In this document: positions 51,506 through 60,937 of the stretch, piece by piece
Layout: every line of letters starts with the position of its first letter
How positions within the stretch are numbered: position 1 is the stretch's first letter
NCBI GenBank assembly: GCA_046329555.1
Contig: JAXLUK010000004.1
Span: 248,001-312,000, forward strand
Source of the DNA: UBA1941 sp046329555
GTDB taxonomy: Bacteria; Bacteroidota; Bacteroidia; Chitinophagales; LD1
Direction: 5' to 3'
Length of the DNA stretch: 64,000 nucleotides
Program-made: the position numbers and the translations under genes
The notes under the pieces: generated by a model
Databases searched by the model: none
Seen by the model: only the letters and a program-made list of their open reading frames with translations
Told to the model about the DNA's origin: nothing

Positions 51506-52055
51506 AACTGAAAACCCATGGATCACCCATGAACGCGCGGTGAAGTACGAAAACAAGTGGATCAAAGTGGTGGAAAATCAGGTCACCAACCCTGCCGGAA
51601 ATCCCGGCATTTACGGCGTCGTACATTTCAAGCAAATTGCTGTGGCCATTATTCCGCTAGATGAAGCATACAACACCTGGATAGTAGGGCAATTTCGTTA
51701 CACGCTAAACTCGTATGAATGGGAAGTACCAGAGGGCGGCTGCCCGCCGGGAACAGCACCCCTTGACACCGCAATACGAGAATTGCACGAGGAAGCTGGT
51801 TTAGCTGCCAAAGAATATAAAATGGTGTTGGAAATGCAGTTATCAAATTCCGTAAGCGACGAAATTAGCTATACCTACGTAGCCAAAGGACTTACCTATA
51901 TTGGTGAACAACCAGATGAAGATGAAGTGCTCCATATCCGAAAACTGCCATTTTCTGAATTAGTAGAAATGGTGATGCGCGGAGAAATCCGAGATGCGCT
52001 GTCGGTTGCCAGTATTTTGAAAGTAAAACAATTGATTAACGCAGGAGAAATTTAG
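51492..52055 (+). CDS. Nudix hydrolase, ADP-ribose pyrophosphatase-like
   Basis: 187 residues from ATG 51492; ATG 51498 is also possible, both inside the end of the previous gene. The Nudix box is GGCPPGTAPLDTAIRELHEEAGL, following QFRYTLNSYEWEVPEGG, the lead-in of ADP-sugar diphosphatases. The C-terminus has FSELVEMVMRGEIRDALSVASIL, also typical. Likely hydrolyses ADP-ribose or similar. Overlaps the membrane glycosyltransferase by 14 bp and the convergent lipoprotein gene by 4 bp. Confidence 0.87.
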   Translation: MKMNETENPWITHERAVKYENKWIKVVENQVTNPAGNPGIYGVVHFKQIAVAIIPLDEAYNTWIVGQFRYTLNSYEWEVPEGGCPPGTAPLDTAIRELHEEAGLAAKEYKMVLEMQLSNSVSDEISYTYVAKGLTYIGEQPDEDEVLHIRKLPFSELVEMVMRGEIRDALSVASILKVKQLINAGEI

Positions 52056-52768
52056 CGGTAAACAAAATACCGCACTTCCATCGTATCTACGGCATTGAGA
52101 ATTTTAACGCGTTTGTGAACACGACTTTGATCGTCGATTTCGTATTTGTATAAAATAAAAAATGTACCATCTGGAGTAACCCAGGTTTCACCTTGCTTTA
52201 GATTTTTAGAAGAAGTTCCCAGAAAGGGACGGCCGTAATTATCGTTGCCCAACAGGTTTCGGGTATTGGCATAATAAGAAGCAGTTATGGTAGCGTTTCC
52301 TGAAGGATTGGCGGTATACTGAGCCACTTCTTCTACCACATTGCCATCGCTGATTTGATAGTGCCGGTAAGTTGCCGTATCCCCATCAAGCGTCAAAGCA
52401 GTCCGAAAACCATTGGCATCATATTGATAGCGGTAGGTACTGGTTGAAAAGGCGTCGCGCCGCACATATCCCGAAACATACTTTTTCGCAGCATCGAATA
52501 GGTAGGTATATCGATAACGTTCAACACCAGAAACAGTGTACTGCATCACAATAGAATCGTTAAAATAAGAATACAATTCAGCACTGTCGCAAACCATCGC
52601 CTTAACCAACCTGCTCTGATCATCATAACTACATACCGTTTCGCATGCCGCACCTAATGCCTTGTAGGATGCAATCAACTGCGTGGCGGGTGTAGTATCC
52701 GTTTCCTGATGGCATGCCGATAATCCACCCACAATAAGTACCGTCAACAAGCTGAATCGCCAAAACAT
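52052..52768 (-). CDS. Lipoprotein with YD-like repeats
   Basis: 238 residues from ATG 52768 (MFWRFSLLTVLIVGGLSAC, lipobox GLSAC); two earlier in-frame ATGs would put a hydrophilic leader before the signal. The body has YSYDDQSRLVKAM, YLFDAAKKYVSGYV, YRYQYDANGFRTALTLDGD and YKYEIDDQSRVHKRVKI, like the Y-D repeats of surface proteins of this phylum. Anchored to a membrane; function unknown. Convergent with the Nudix gene. Confidence 0.7.
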   Translation of the reverse strand: MFWRFSLLTVLIVGGLSACHQETDTTPATQLIASYKALGAACETVCSYDDQSRLVKAMVCDSAELYSYFNDSIVMQYTVSGVERYRYTYLFDAAKKYVSGYVRRDAFSTSTYRYQYDANGFRTALTLDGDTATYRHYQISDGNVVEEVAQYTANPSGNATITASYYANTRNLLGNDNYGRPFLGTSSKNLKQGETWVTPDGTFFILYKYEIDDQSRVHKRVKILNAVDTMEVRYFVYR

Positions 52769-52809
52769 AACCACGTACTTTTTTCTAAGATACATCGTTT
52801 CAGGCATTC

Positions 52810-53976
52810 TTACAATTTCCTGGCCCAAAGCACTAACGCATCTACTACATTTTGCAATGCTTTCTCGCTTAAACGCTCCGGCTGATCCAGTCTGGTATGA
52901 TAGGTTTCATCCAGCTTCTTCATATCAATTCCGATAATAGAAACTGCCCGAAACCCTTGCCGCGCAAAGGGTACAGCATCAGTAGCACCAAAAGGCAACG
53001 GCGCTTTCTCACATGGATATCCTTGCGTTTTGAAAGCATCCTGAATTTGCTCTGTCATTTTTTTGTCATAAAAAGCACCGCTCATCCATTCTCCGGTTAA
53101 CAGACAAACTTTCTCTTCTAACCGAACGGAATCAACATTTACTACAAAAACATTTTCGCTTTGTAAGGCGGTTGTATGCTTTCGAACATAAGCTGACGAT
53201 CCGCGCAAACCCCGCTCTTCTGCGCCAAATGAAACAAATCGTATTCGGGTATGCGGCAACATGGAAAATCCAGGCTTCGATTTATCCCGCAATTGCTCAA
53301 ATACATTCAAAGCAATCACAATACCACTAAGATTATCACAAGCGCCTGGCACTACGGTGTCATTATGAAAACTTAAGTACACCACCATGGCCGGAGATAA
53401 CAACAGGAACATCAGGTACACCCCATTAGCCAAAAACAAGGAACCCGGCGCATACTTTTCTGCCAGTAAAAACCAAACCAGAAACAATGGCCACAACACA
53501 ATCAGCACGCCATTCATGACGGTACATTGAATTCCCCACTGCTTCCATCGGTACCACCACTGGCATTCATGGGTAGAATCAATATGTCCTGTAATCAAGA
53601 TCGTTTGGCGCACCTCGTCCTGTGGTTCCAGCGTTGCGCTGAGGTTCCAGGAGGTGTGTTTCTTAAACAGGAAATCGGCAACGCCGTCATTACGCATCAA
53701 ATCGGCTACAACTACTACGGCATTGAGCCATCCCAGCACCATCGCGGCTATGGGTGAAAACCAGTAGAGTGCCAGGCCGATCATAAACAACAAACCGCAC
53801 CATTTCATCTTGGTAAATTTTGCTGTTAACGGTGCTTCAAAAGCTTCTACCTGAACAGCATCCGTGCTGTGCAGCAATCGCGCTTGCAATACCTGCTGTG
53901 CCGCTAGTTCAGCCGCCGAACCCGCCGGCCGCGGACCAACGCGCCTGATGATCTCTTCAATTTGTGCTACTAACAT
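52810..53976 (-). CDS. M28-type zinc peptidase with embedded membrane helices
   Basis: 388 residues. The M28 zinc ligands are in place: GHIDSTHE (His, Asp context), GACDNLSG (Asp), GAEERGLRG (Glu-Glu), VNVDSV (Asp) and DETYHTRLD (His); FGATDAVPF is also typical. Unusually, hydrophobic segments break the fold: KWCGLLFMIGLALYWFSPIAAMVLGWLNAVVVVADL before the first ligand and a pair after it (~165-215). It is probably a membrane-bound aminopeptidase facing one compartment. The start overlaps the upstream region of the divergent gene. Confidence 0.78.
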   Translation of the reverse strand: MLVAQIEEIIRRVGPRPAGSAAELAAQQVLQARLLHSTDAVQVEAFEAPLTAKFTKMKWCGLLFMIGLALYWFSPIAAMVLGWLNAVVVVADLMRNDGVADFLFKKHTSWNLSATLEPQDEVRQTILITGHIDSTHECQWWYRWKQWGIQCTVMNGVLIVLWPLFLVWFLLAEKYAPGSLFLANGVYLMFLLLSPAMVVYLSFHNDTVVPGACDNLSGIVIALNVFEQLRDKSKPGFSMLPHTRIRFVSFGAEERGLRGSSAYVRKHTTALQSENVFVVNVDSVRLEEKVCLLTGEWMSGAFYDKKMTEQIQDAFKTQGYPCEKAPLPFGATDAVPFARQGFRAVSIIGIDMKKLDETYHTRLDQPERLSEKALQNVVDALVLWARKL

Positions 53977-54023
53977 GGTTGATGCAAGTAAGGGAAATTT
54001 CTATTTTTAGCCGAAACTATTCT

Positions 54024-54389
54024 ATGGGAAAGTATATCGCTATTGCTGCAGCCGTAATCGCATTAATTCTAGGAGGTATTTTTTTCTATACGCAGTACAC
54101 CTATAGCGAAGGAAACAGGGCTGGATTGCTCATCAAATTTTCTAATAAAGGCTACCTGTTTAAAACGTTCGAAGGTGAACTCAATTTAGGTGGAGTTAAT
54201 ACTGATCCGAAGGCTGGCTTGGTAAATAATGTTTGGAATTTCTCAGTCACCAATCGCGCCGTGGCCGATTCATTAATGCATTTGGAAGGAAAATATATCC
54301 GCCTGCACTACAAGCAAATTATTCATAACTTTTCATGGCAAGGCGAAACGCCCTACTTTGTAGATGCCGTGGAAGAAGTACAGAAGTAA
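54024..54389 (+). CDS. Conserved single-pass membrane protein (family often mislabelled 6-phosphogluconate dehydrogenase)
   Basis: 121 residues from ATG 54024. One N-terminal helix (KYIAIAAAVIALILGGIFFYTQ) and a conserved domain: YSEGNRAGLLIKFSNKGYLFKTFEGELNLGGV, FSVTNRAVADSL and YIRLHYKQIIHNFSWQGETPYFVDAV. I recall this family being annotated as 6-phosphogluconate dehydrogenase in Bacteroidota, which the length and motifs cannot support. Function unknown. The TonB receptor gene starts 6 bp downstream, so they share a transcript. Confidence 0.7.
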   Translation: MGKYIAIAAAVIALILGGIFFYTQYTYSEGNRAGLLIKFSNKGYLFKTFEGELNLGGVNTDPKAGLVNNVWNFSVTNRAVADSLMHLEGKYIRLHYKQIIHNFSWQGETPYFVDAVEEVQK

Positions 54390-54395
54390 CCGCTT

Positions 54396-56816
54396 ATGAG
54401 GAATAGTTTACTCATCATTTTTTGGTTACTCTATTCCTGCTTACTAGCACAAACAGCCACGCAAACAGTTCGCGGGCGTATAACCGATCGCGAAACAACA
54501 GCGCCATTGATTGGTGTGGCTGTAGCCGTTTACAATGGCGATAAACTGATTGGAGGCGCTGCTTCGGATGATAACGGCTACTTCAGAATTGAAAGGGTTC
54601 CGGTTGGACGAATGACGATTACAGCATCCTACCTGGGATACAAGAAGATTTTAATGCCCAACACGCCGGTCACTTCAGCGAAGGAAGTGATTCTGAATTT
54701 GGATATGGAACCTTCAGTTACAGAAATGAAGGAAGTAACGGTAGGTACCGGTAAAAAGCGCGGTGAAAGTATCAACGATATGGCTACCATCAGTGCCCGC
54801 GCCTTCACGGTTGAAGAAGCCAGTCGCTACGCGGGCAGTAGGAATGACCCGGCGCGTATGGCCTCTAACTTTGCCGGAGTTTCCGGTACTGACGATTCCA
54901 GAAATGATATTGTAATCAGAGGAAATTCCCCTTTCGGTGTGCAGTGGCGTTTAGAAAATGTCAATATTCCCAATCCCACACATTTTGCAGTAGCAGGAAC
55001 AACAGGTGGACCGGTTGGTATTCTGAATAACCGCATGCTGGCGAACAGCGATTTTCTCACCGGTGCTTTTCCGGCGGAATACGGCAACGCCCTGGCAGGC
55101 GTTTTTGATGTACGATACAGAAATGGTAACGACCAGCACCATGAGTTTGCCCTGCAGTTTGGTGTACTGGGCGCTGAAGTATTTGCAGAAGGACCCATCA
55201 GCAAGAAAAATAAATCAAGCTATATGTTCAATTACCGCTACGCTACGTTGGATTTGCTGGTAGCCGCGGGAATTGATATCGGAACCAAGGCTGTACCGAA
55301 GTATCAGGATGCCCAATTCAAACTCAATTTCCCACTTAAAAAAGGAAACATTTCGGTTTTTGGTTTAGGCGGATATGCCACCGTAAATCTCATCACCAGT
55401 ACCGATCAAAAACCGGGAGGTCGTGAAATTTATTCCAGCAAGGATCAGGATGAATTTTTTAGAACCGGCCTTGGTATCATCGGACTCTCCTACACCCGGC
55501 CGCTGAATGAAAAGGCTTATGCCAAAATCACATTCGCCGCTTCCACACAATGGATTCAAGACCGTTTCATCAGAGTTTTAAGGCACACCAATGCTGAAGG
55601 CAATTATGTTTTAGACGGAAAATATTATAAAACATACTTCAGGAATATTGAATCCAAGTTCAGTGCCAACTGGTTTCACAACTATAAGTTGAACGGCCAA
55701 CAAGTGCTGCGATTCGGTATGAATACAGAATTGAATGTTTTCAATTACCTGGATAGCACCTTGAATGAAAACAACTTTAGTTGGCAGAAGCGTTACGATT
55801 ACCGCGGTGCACATTTTATGTTTCAGCCTTATGTACAATGGAAATTTACCATCAACGAAAAATGGTCGATGGTAGCTGGGTTGCACGGCCAATGGTTTAC
55901 GTTAAACAATTCCTGGAGTATTGAACCGCGGGCTTCTATTAAATACCAATTCCGGAAAAATCAGTCGTTTGGTTTAGGAACAGGTTTGCATAGCCAAACG
56001 CAGCCGATGTATATCTATTTTGTAAAAGACAATTACACCGATCCGTACAACCACGTGCTAAGGAATAAAAATCTGGGCTTTACACGTTCCTATCACCTCG
56101 TAGCCAGCTATGACGTATTCTTCAAACACGATGTACGTGTAAAGGCTGAAGCCTATTTTCAGTATTTATTTGATTTACCTGTAGAACAGCGTTCTTCTTC
56201 ATACAGCATTCTCAACGAGGGCAGCAGTTTCGACCGCTTCTTTCCGGCTAAACTCGTGAACAAAGGTGTAGGAAGAAATATTGGCATTGAGTTAACGGTA
56301 GAAAAATTCTTTACCCATAATTGGTTCTGCATGTTTACCGGCAGTTTGTACGATGCGCGCTACCGCGCCAGCAACGGCATATGGTACAATTCCGATTTCA
56401 ACGGCAACTACATTATGAATGCGCTGGGCACCAAAGAATTTAAATGGGGCAAGAAGCGTGTGAATACTATCGGACTGGGCGGTAAAATTACATTCGGGGG
56501 CGGACAGCGCTATACGCCATACGACACGGTGCTTTCTAAGTTAAGCGAAGACCCGGTGAAACAAGATGCCATGCGCAACAAATTGCAGTTTCATCCCTAC
56601 TTCCGATTTGACGTACGCATCAGTTATTCGTGCAATACCAGAAAACACATCACCCATGAAGTGGGAATTGATTTGGTGAACATCACTTTTCAAAAGAACA
56701 TATTAAGACTGCAATACATTGATGCGCAAACACCGCCGAAGGAAGTCTATCAACTGGGATTTCTCCCGTTGTTCTATTATCGTATCGATTTTAGTGTAGG
56801 GAAAAATAAATCATGA
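54396..56816 (+). CDS. TonB-dependent outer-membrane receptor
   Basis: 806 residues. Signal peptide (to about LLAQ), a carboxypeptidase-D-regulatory-like domain (TVRGRITDRETTAPLIGVAVAVYNGDKLIGGAASDDNG at ~24-105), a plug domain (VTVGTGKKRGESIN; NDIVIRGNSPFGVQWRLENVNIPNPTHF) and a beta-barrel to the C-terminus. Ligand unknown. Its stop overlaps the start of bioA (ATGA), which is unusual for a receptor and an amino-transferase and may point to a biotin-related or amino-group ligand. Confidence 0.88.
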   Translation: MRNSLLIIFWLLYSCLLAQTATQTVRGRITDRETTAPLIGVAVAVYNGDKLIGGAASDDNGYFRIERVPVGRMTITASYLGYKKILMPNTPVTSAKEVILNLDMEPSVTEMKEVTVGTGKKRGESINDMATISARAFTVEEASRYAGSRNDPARMASNFAGVSGTDDSRNDIVIRGNSPFGVQWRLENVNIPNPTHFAVAGTTGGPVGILNNRMLANSDFLTGAFPAEYGNALAGVFDVRYRNGNDQHHEFALQFGVLGAEVFAEGPISKKNKSSYMFNYRYATLDLLVAAGIDIGTKAVPKYQDAQFKLNFPLKKGNISVFGLGGYATVNLITSTDQKPGGREIYSSKDQDEFFRTGLGIIGLSYTRPLNEKAYAKITFAASTQWIQDRFIRVLRHTNAEGNYVLDGKYYKTYFRNIESKFSANWFHNYKLNGQQVLRFGMNTELNVFNYLDSTLNENNFSWQKRYDYRGAHFMFQPYVQWKFTINEKWSMVAGLHGQWFTLNNSWSIEPRASIKYQFRKNQSFGLGTGLHSQTQPMYIYFVKDNYTDPYNHVLRNKNLGFTRSYHLVASYDVFFKHDVRVKAEAYFQYLFDLPVEQRSSSYSILNEGSSFDRFFPAKLVNKGVGRNIGIELTVEKFFTHNWFCMFTGSLYDARYRASNGIWYNSDFNGNYIMNALGTKEFKWGKKRVNTIGLGGKITFGGGQRYTPYDTVLSKLSEDPVKQDAMRNKLQFHPYFRFDVRISYSCNTRKHITHEVGIDLVNITFQKNILRLQYIDAQTPPKEVYQLGFLPLFYYRIDFSVGKNKS

Positions 56817-58057
56817 GCGACGAATTCATCTGGCACCCGTACACCCAACAAAAAATAGCAGGACCAAACATATCGGTTAGCCGTGCTTCCGGCGCGTATC
56901 TTTTTGATGAAAATAATTCCGCCTATTTAGATGCTATTAGTAGCTGGTGGGTTAACTTACACGGGCATTGTCATCCCACCATCGTAAAAGCCATTGCCGC
57001 ACAAGCCGCGCAGTTAGAGCAAGTAATTTTTGCGGGATTTACTCACCCCAAAGCCATGGCGTTGGCGGCATCATTGCTGCAATGGTTACCCCATTACGGA
57101 AAAGTTTTTTTCAGTGACAATGGTTCTACGGCTACAGAAGCAGCCGTAAAAATGGCGCTTCAATTCTGGGCCAATAAGAATGAACCCCGGCATACCCTCA
57201 TCGCTTTTCGGGAGGGCTATCACGGTGATACATTTGGCGCGATGTCGGTAAGTGCGCGCGATGTGTTTACGGCGCCATTTCAACGGTTATTGTTTGATGT
57301 GGTTTTCATTGATGCGCCCGTGGCCGGAAAAGAACTGCAAACCTTGCAACAGTTGGATGCAGCGCTGCAACAACAGCCGGCGGCCTTCATCTTTGAGCCA
57401 TTGGTGCTGGGCTCGGCGGGCATGTTGATGTACAGCGCCGAGGTGCTGGAAACCATGATACGGCGCTGCCGGCAACATGGGGTGCTGACCATTGCCGATG
57501 AAGTATTCACGGGTTTTGGCAGAACAGGTAAAATGTTCGCTACCGATCATTTGTCGACGCGCCCCGACTTGCTTTGTCTATCAAAAGGTATCACCGGTGG
57601 ATTTCTGCCCATGGGTGTTACGCTGGCCACGCATGAAGTTTACGAGCCCTTCCATCATCAGGAAAAATACCGCATGCTGTTTCACGGACATTCCTATACC
57701 GGTAACGCATTAGCCTGTGCGGCAGCAGTAGCCTCGTTACAGGTATTTGAAGAAGAAAGTACTTTGGAAAAAGTGACGCAAATTTCAAACTGGCAACAAG
57801 ATGCCGTTGCTACCGCGCAACATTTCCCGCACTTAAAGCATGCCAGAAGTTGCGGAACCATCTTTGCAGTTGATTATGTGCTGCCCGGAAATGATGGTTA
57901 CCTGCATCCGATGCGCGATCAACTGTACCGCCATTTTATGGCGCAAAAGATCGTGTTGCGGCCATTGGGAAATACGGTGTACATCGTTCCGCCGTATTGT
58001 ATCACTATTGACGAATTACATCGGGTTCATGAAGCGATTTTTAATTGTCACTTGTGA
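56813..58057 (+). CDS. bioA: Adenosylmethionine-8-amino-7-oxononanoate aminotransferase
   Basis: 414 residues. Substrate motifs IWHPYTQQKI at the start and AISSWWVNLHGHCHP (~41-55), which separate BioA from other class III aminotransferases; PLP Lys258 in LSKGITGGFLP, with ADEVFTGFGRTGK before it. It makes 7,8-diaminopelargonate in biotin synthesis. The rest of the bio genes are not in the window. Translationally coupled to the TonB receptor upstream. Confidence 0.93.
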   Translation: MSDEFIWHPYTQQKIAGPNISVSRASGAYLFDENNSAYLDAISSWWVNLHGHCHPTIVKAIAAQAAQLEQVIFAGFTHPKAMALAASLLQWLPHYGKVFFSDNGSTATEAAVKMALQFWANKNEPRHTLIAFREGYHGDTFGAMSVSARDVFTAPFQRLLFDVVFIDAPVAGKELQTLQQLDAALQQQPAAFIFEPLVLGSAGMLMYSAEVLETMIRRCRQHGVLTIADEVFTGFGRTGKMFATDHLSTRPDLLCLSKGITGGFLPMGVTLATHEVYEPFHHQEKYRMLFHGHSYTGNALACAAAVASLQVFEEESTLEKVTQISNWQQDAVATAQHFPHLKHARSCGTIFAVDYVLPGNDGYLHPMRDQLYRHFMAQKIVLRPLGNTVYIVPPYCITIDELHRVHEAIFNCHL

Positions 58058-58122
58058 CCCCAATTGGTATTCAGAAATAATAAGCCGACCTTCGTTCCTT
58101 TACAGATTAAATCGCTTTTATC

Positions 58123-59016
58123 TTGCATCGATCCGGATACATCAATATTGTGGGATTACCTAACGTAGGTAAATCAACCCTGCTCAACGCCATTATTGGC
58201 GAACCCCTAGCTATTACTTCGGGCAAGGCGCAAACCACGCGCAACCGATTACTGGGGATTATCAATACGGATGAGGCACAACTGATTTTCAGCGATACTC
58301 CGGGATACATCAACCAGCCGGCGTACGCCTTGCATGAAGCCATGAACCATTATGTGCATCAGAGTTTTGAAGATGCCGATGTATTGTTGCTGGTAACAGA
58401 TAAGTTTCAACGGATGGAAGAACAATCGTTCTTGATTAATCAAATGAATCGGGTGAACACACCGCAATTTGTGGTGTTTAACAAGATTGATTTATGCGAT
58501 CAGCAAACATTGAATGAATGGCAGGAAAAATGGTCAGCGCAGCTACCCAAAGCTATCTTCTTTCCTATTTCAGCGCAAGAGAAATTTCATATTGAAGAAT
58601 TAAAAAAAGCCATTGCGCCCCTGTTACCCGAAAGTCCGGCTTACTATGAAAAAGATCAGATTTCAGACCGACAGGTGCGCTACTTTGCTGCTGAATTTGT
58701 GCGCGAACAAATCTTCAATTTGTATAGTAAAGAAATTCCGTATTCGTGTCAGGTAGATTGTGAGGATTACAAAGAGTACGACGATATCGACCGTATTCGC
58801 TGTATTATTTATGTAGAGCGCGATTCGCAAAAAAACATTGTGATTGGGAAGGGCGGCGCGGCCATCAATAAAGTAGGCCGGCAGGCGCGATTGAAGTTAG
58901 AAGAATGGCTTGGCAAGAAGGTGTTTTTGGATTTATTCGTGAAGGTACGCCCGAATTGGCGCAGCAACGAATCGCAATTGCGCAGTTTTGGTTTTGGAAA
59001 AGGTAGTAATGACTAA
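58123..59016 (+). CDS. era: GTPase Era
   Basis: 297 residues from TTG 58123; no ATG lies before the conserved HRSGYINIVGLPNVGKSTLL. G1 is GLPNVGKST, G3 is DTPGY and G4 NKIDL. The C-terminal KH domain has ERDSQKNIVIGKGGAAINKVGRQAR. Era binds 16S rRNA and aids 30S assembly. 65 bp after bioA; the NUDIX gene overlaps its end by 8 bp. Confidence 0.95.
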   Translation: MHRSGYINIVGLPNVGKSTLLNAIIGEPLAITSGKAQTTRNRLLGIINTDEAQLIFSDTPGYINQPAYALHEAMNHYVHQSFEDADVLLLVTDKFQRMEEQSFLINQMNRVNTPQFVVFNKIDLCDQQTLNEWQEKWSAQLPKAIFFPISAQEKFHIEELKKAIAPLLPESPAYYEKDQISDRQVRYFAAEFVREQIFNLYSKEIPYSCQVDCEDYKEYDDIDRIRCIIYVERDSQKNIVIGKGGAAINKVGRQARLKLEEWLGKKVFLDLFVKVRPNWRSNESQLRSFGFGKGSND

Positions 59017-59470
59017 GCGGCGGTATTCCGTACGCGCGTTCTTGATCAACCCAAATCAAGAAATTCTGCTATCTAAATGGGATTACCGCTTTCTTAAAAA
59101 CGGCAAGATTATTTGGGTTACACCTGGAGGTGGCGCAGAAGAAGGTGAAAGTGATGAAGCCGCTTTAAGGAGAGAAATTCTCGAAGAAACCGGCATATCA
59201 GAAATTGAAATTGGTCAGGAGACTTTTTACCAGGAACTATCTTTCAATGAAGGAACACCAAACGCATTTATCAGTGCAGAGCGATTCTTTCTGGTACGTT
59301 GTTTCACATCAATAATTCGTCTTGACTTGCTTACGGCAACAGAAAAAAAATATCATCTGGAAACACGATGGTGGAAAATCGATGATATTGATTCATCGAA
59401 GGAAAATTTTGGACCCGATAATATCCCTGAGATCCTGAGGAGTTCCGGCACCGATAATTTATTTCCTTGA
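59009..59470 (+). CDS. Nudix hydrolase (MutT-like)
   Basis: 153 residues from ATG 59009, overlapping the end of era by 8 bp (an earlier in-frame GTG-type start would overlap more). Nudix box GGGAEEGESDEAALRREILEETGI, complete. N-terminus RYSVRAFLINPNQEILLSK is of the general MutT group. Substrate unknown. Convergent with guaB, overlapping by 12 bp. Confidence 0.85.
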   Translation: MTKRRYSVRAFLINPNQEILLSKWDYRFLKNGKIIWVTPGGGAEEGESDEAALRREILEETGISEIEIGQETFYQELSFNEGTPNAFISAERFFLVRCFTSIIRLDLLTATEKKYHLETRWWKIDDIDSSKENFGPDNIPEILRSSGTDNLFP

Positions 59471-60934
59471 GTAATTCGGCGCCTCCTTCGTGATGGTGAC
59501 ATCATGCGGATGCGATTCATTCATACCAGCATTGGTGATGCGAACAAATTTCGCCTGTTGTAACTGGGCGATATTTTTAGCGCCGCAGTAGCCCATACCC
59601 GCACGCAAGCCACCCACATATTGGTAAATCACCTCAGCTACCGCGCCTTTGTATGGCACCCGCCCTACAATACCTTCGGGCACCAGTTTTTTGATATCAT
59701 CTTCTGCATCCTGAAAATACCGATCTTTAGAGCCTTCCTGCATGGCTTCCACACTGCCCATGCCACGGTAGGATTTAAATTTTCTGCCTTCAAACAGAAT
59801 CGTTTCTCCCGGCGATTCATCGGTGCCAGCAAAAATACTTCCTGCCATCACCGTATCGGCGCCGGCCGCCAACGCCTTTACCATATCACCCGTATAGCGA
59901 ATACCGCCATCGGCAATTACCGGAATTTTCTTGTTGGTAGATTTTGCGGCTTCGGCAATGGCCGTTAACTGTGGTACACCAACACCGGCCACAATGCGTG
60001 TGGTACAAATAGAGCCTGGCCCCACGCCCACTTTCACCGCATCTACGCCGGCCACCATCAAGGCTTTGGCGCCCTCGGCGGTAGCGATATTTCCCGCCAC
60101 CAATTCTACATTTCGGAATGTTTTGCGCGCTTTTTTTACCGCTTCAATAACGCCCTTTGAATGGCCATGGGCGGTATCGATAATCACCACATCCACGCCA
60201 GTATGTACCAGCGCTTCAATACGTGTTAAGGTATCGGCAGTAACGCCCACCGCCGCGCCGCATAACAAGCGGCCATAGAAATCTTTACTGGAATTGGGAT
60301 GATTGCGCACCTTCAGAATGTCTTTATAGGTGATCAGTCCTACCAACTTACCGCCGGCATCTACCACCGGTAATTTCTCAATTTTATATTTCTCCAGAAT
60401 AGTTTCGGCTTTTTTGAGGTCGGTTCCCTTGGCGGCCGTGATGATGCGTTCACTGGTCATGACTTCGCTCACCTTGCGTTTCTTATTTTTTTCGAAGCGC
60501 AAGTCGCGATTGGTGAGAATACCCACCAACTTATGGGCGGCATTCACGATTGGGATACCGCCAATTTTATTGTCGCGCATCAGCAGCAAAGCATCGCCTA
60601 CGGTGGCATCTTCACGCAGGGTGATGGGATCGAGAATCAAGCCGGAATCGGCGCGTTTTACGCGGCGCACCTGTTCGGCCTGCTTTTCAACCGACATATT
60701 TTTATGAATAATACCGATGCCGCCTTCGCGGGCAATGGCGATAGCCATAGCTGATTCGGTAACTGTATCCATAGCGGAAGAAACCAGGGGAACGTTTAGC
60801 GTAATGTTTCTGGTAAAGCGGGTACGCGTATCTACATCACGCGGCAGCACTTCGCTGTAGCCCGGCAGCAACAGCACATCATCAAAAGTTATTCCTTCAA
60901 AAGAAAAGCGGGAAGATTGCTTGGGGATTGGCAT
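59459..60934 (-). CDS. guaB: Inosine-5'-monophosphate dehydrogenase
   Basis: 491 residues from ATG 60934. FEGITFDDVLLLPGYSEVLPRDVD is the standard start, two CBS domains lie at about 95-215, the catalytic Cys is in GPGSICTTRIVAGVG, and the flap region has YRGMGSVEAMQEGSKDRY. It oxidises IMP to XMP in guanine nucleotide synthesis. The 60 bases upstream contain an in-frame ATG, but a TATATTCG box (60938-60945, minus) ends only 3 bases before 60934 and supports that start. Confidence 0.95.
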   Translation of the reverse strand: MPIPKQSSRFSFEGITFDDVLLLPGYSEVLPRDVDTRTRFTRNITLNVPLVSSAMDTVTESAMAIAIAREGGIGIIHKNMSVEKQAEQVRRVKRADSGLILDPITLREDATVGDALLLMRDNKIGGIPIVNAAHKLVGILTNRDLRFEKNKKRKVSEVMTSERIITAAKGTDLKKAETILEKYKIEKLPVVDAGGKLVGLITYKDILKVRNHPNSSKDFYGRLLCGAAVGVTADTLTRIEALVHTGVDVVIIDTAHGHSKGVIEAVKKARKTFRNVELVAGNIATAEGAKALMVAGVDAVKVGVGPGSICTTRIVAGVGVPQLTAIAEAAKSTNKKIPVIADGGIRYTGDMVKALAAGADTVMAGSIFAGTDESPGETILFEGRKFKSYRGMGSVEAMQEGSKDRYFQDAEDDIKKLVPEGIVGRVPYKGAVAEVIYQYVGGLRAGMGYCGAKNIAQLQQAKFVRITNAGMNESHPHDVTITKEAPNYSRK

Positions 60935-60937
60935 AGG

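Noticed and set aside
57280..57550. Two minus-strand frames inside bioA
   Set aside because: Antisense shadows; Cys/Ser/Gln-rich artefacts of GC-rich codons.
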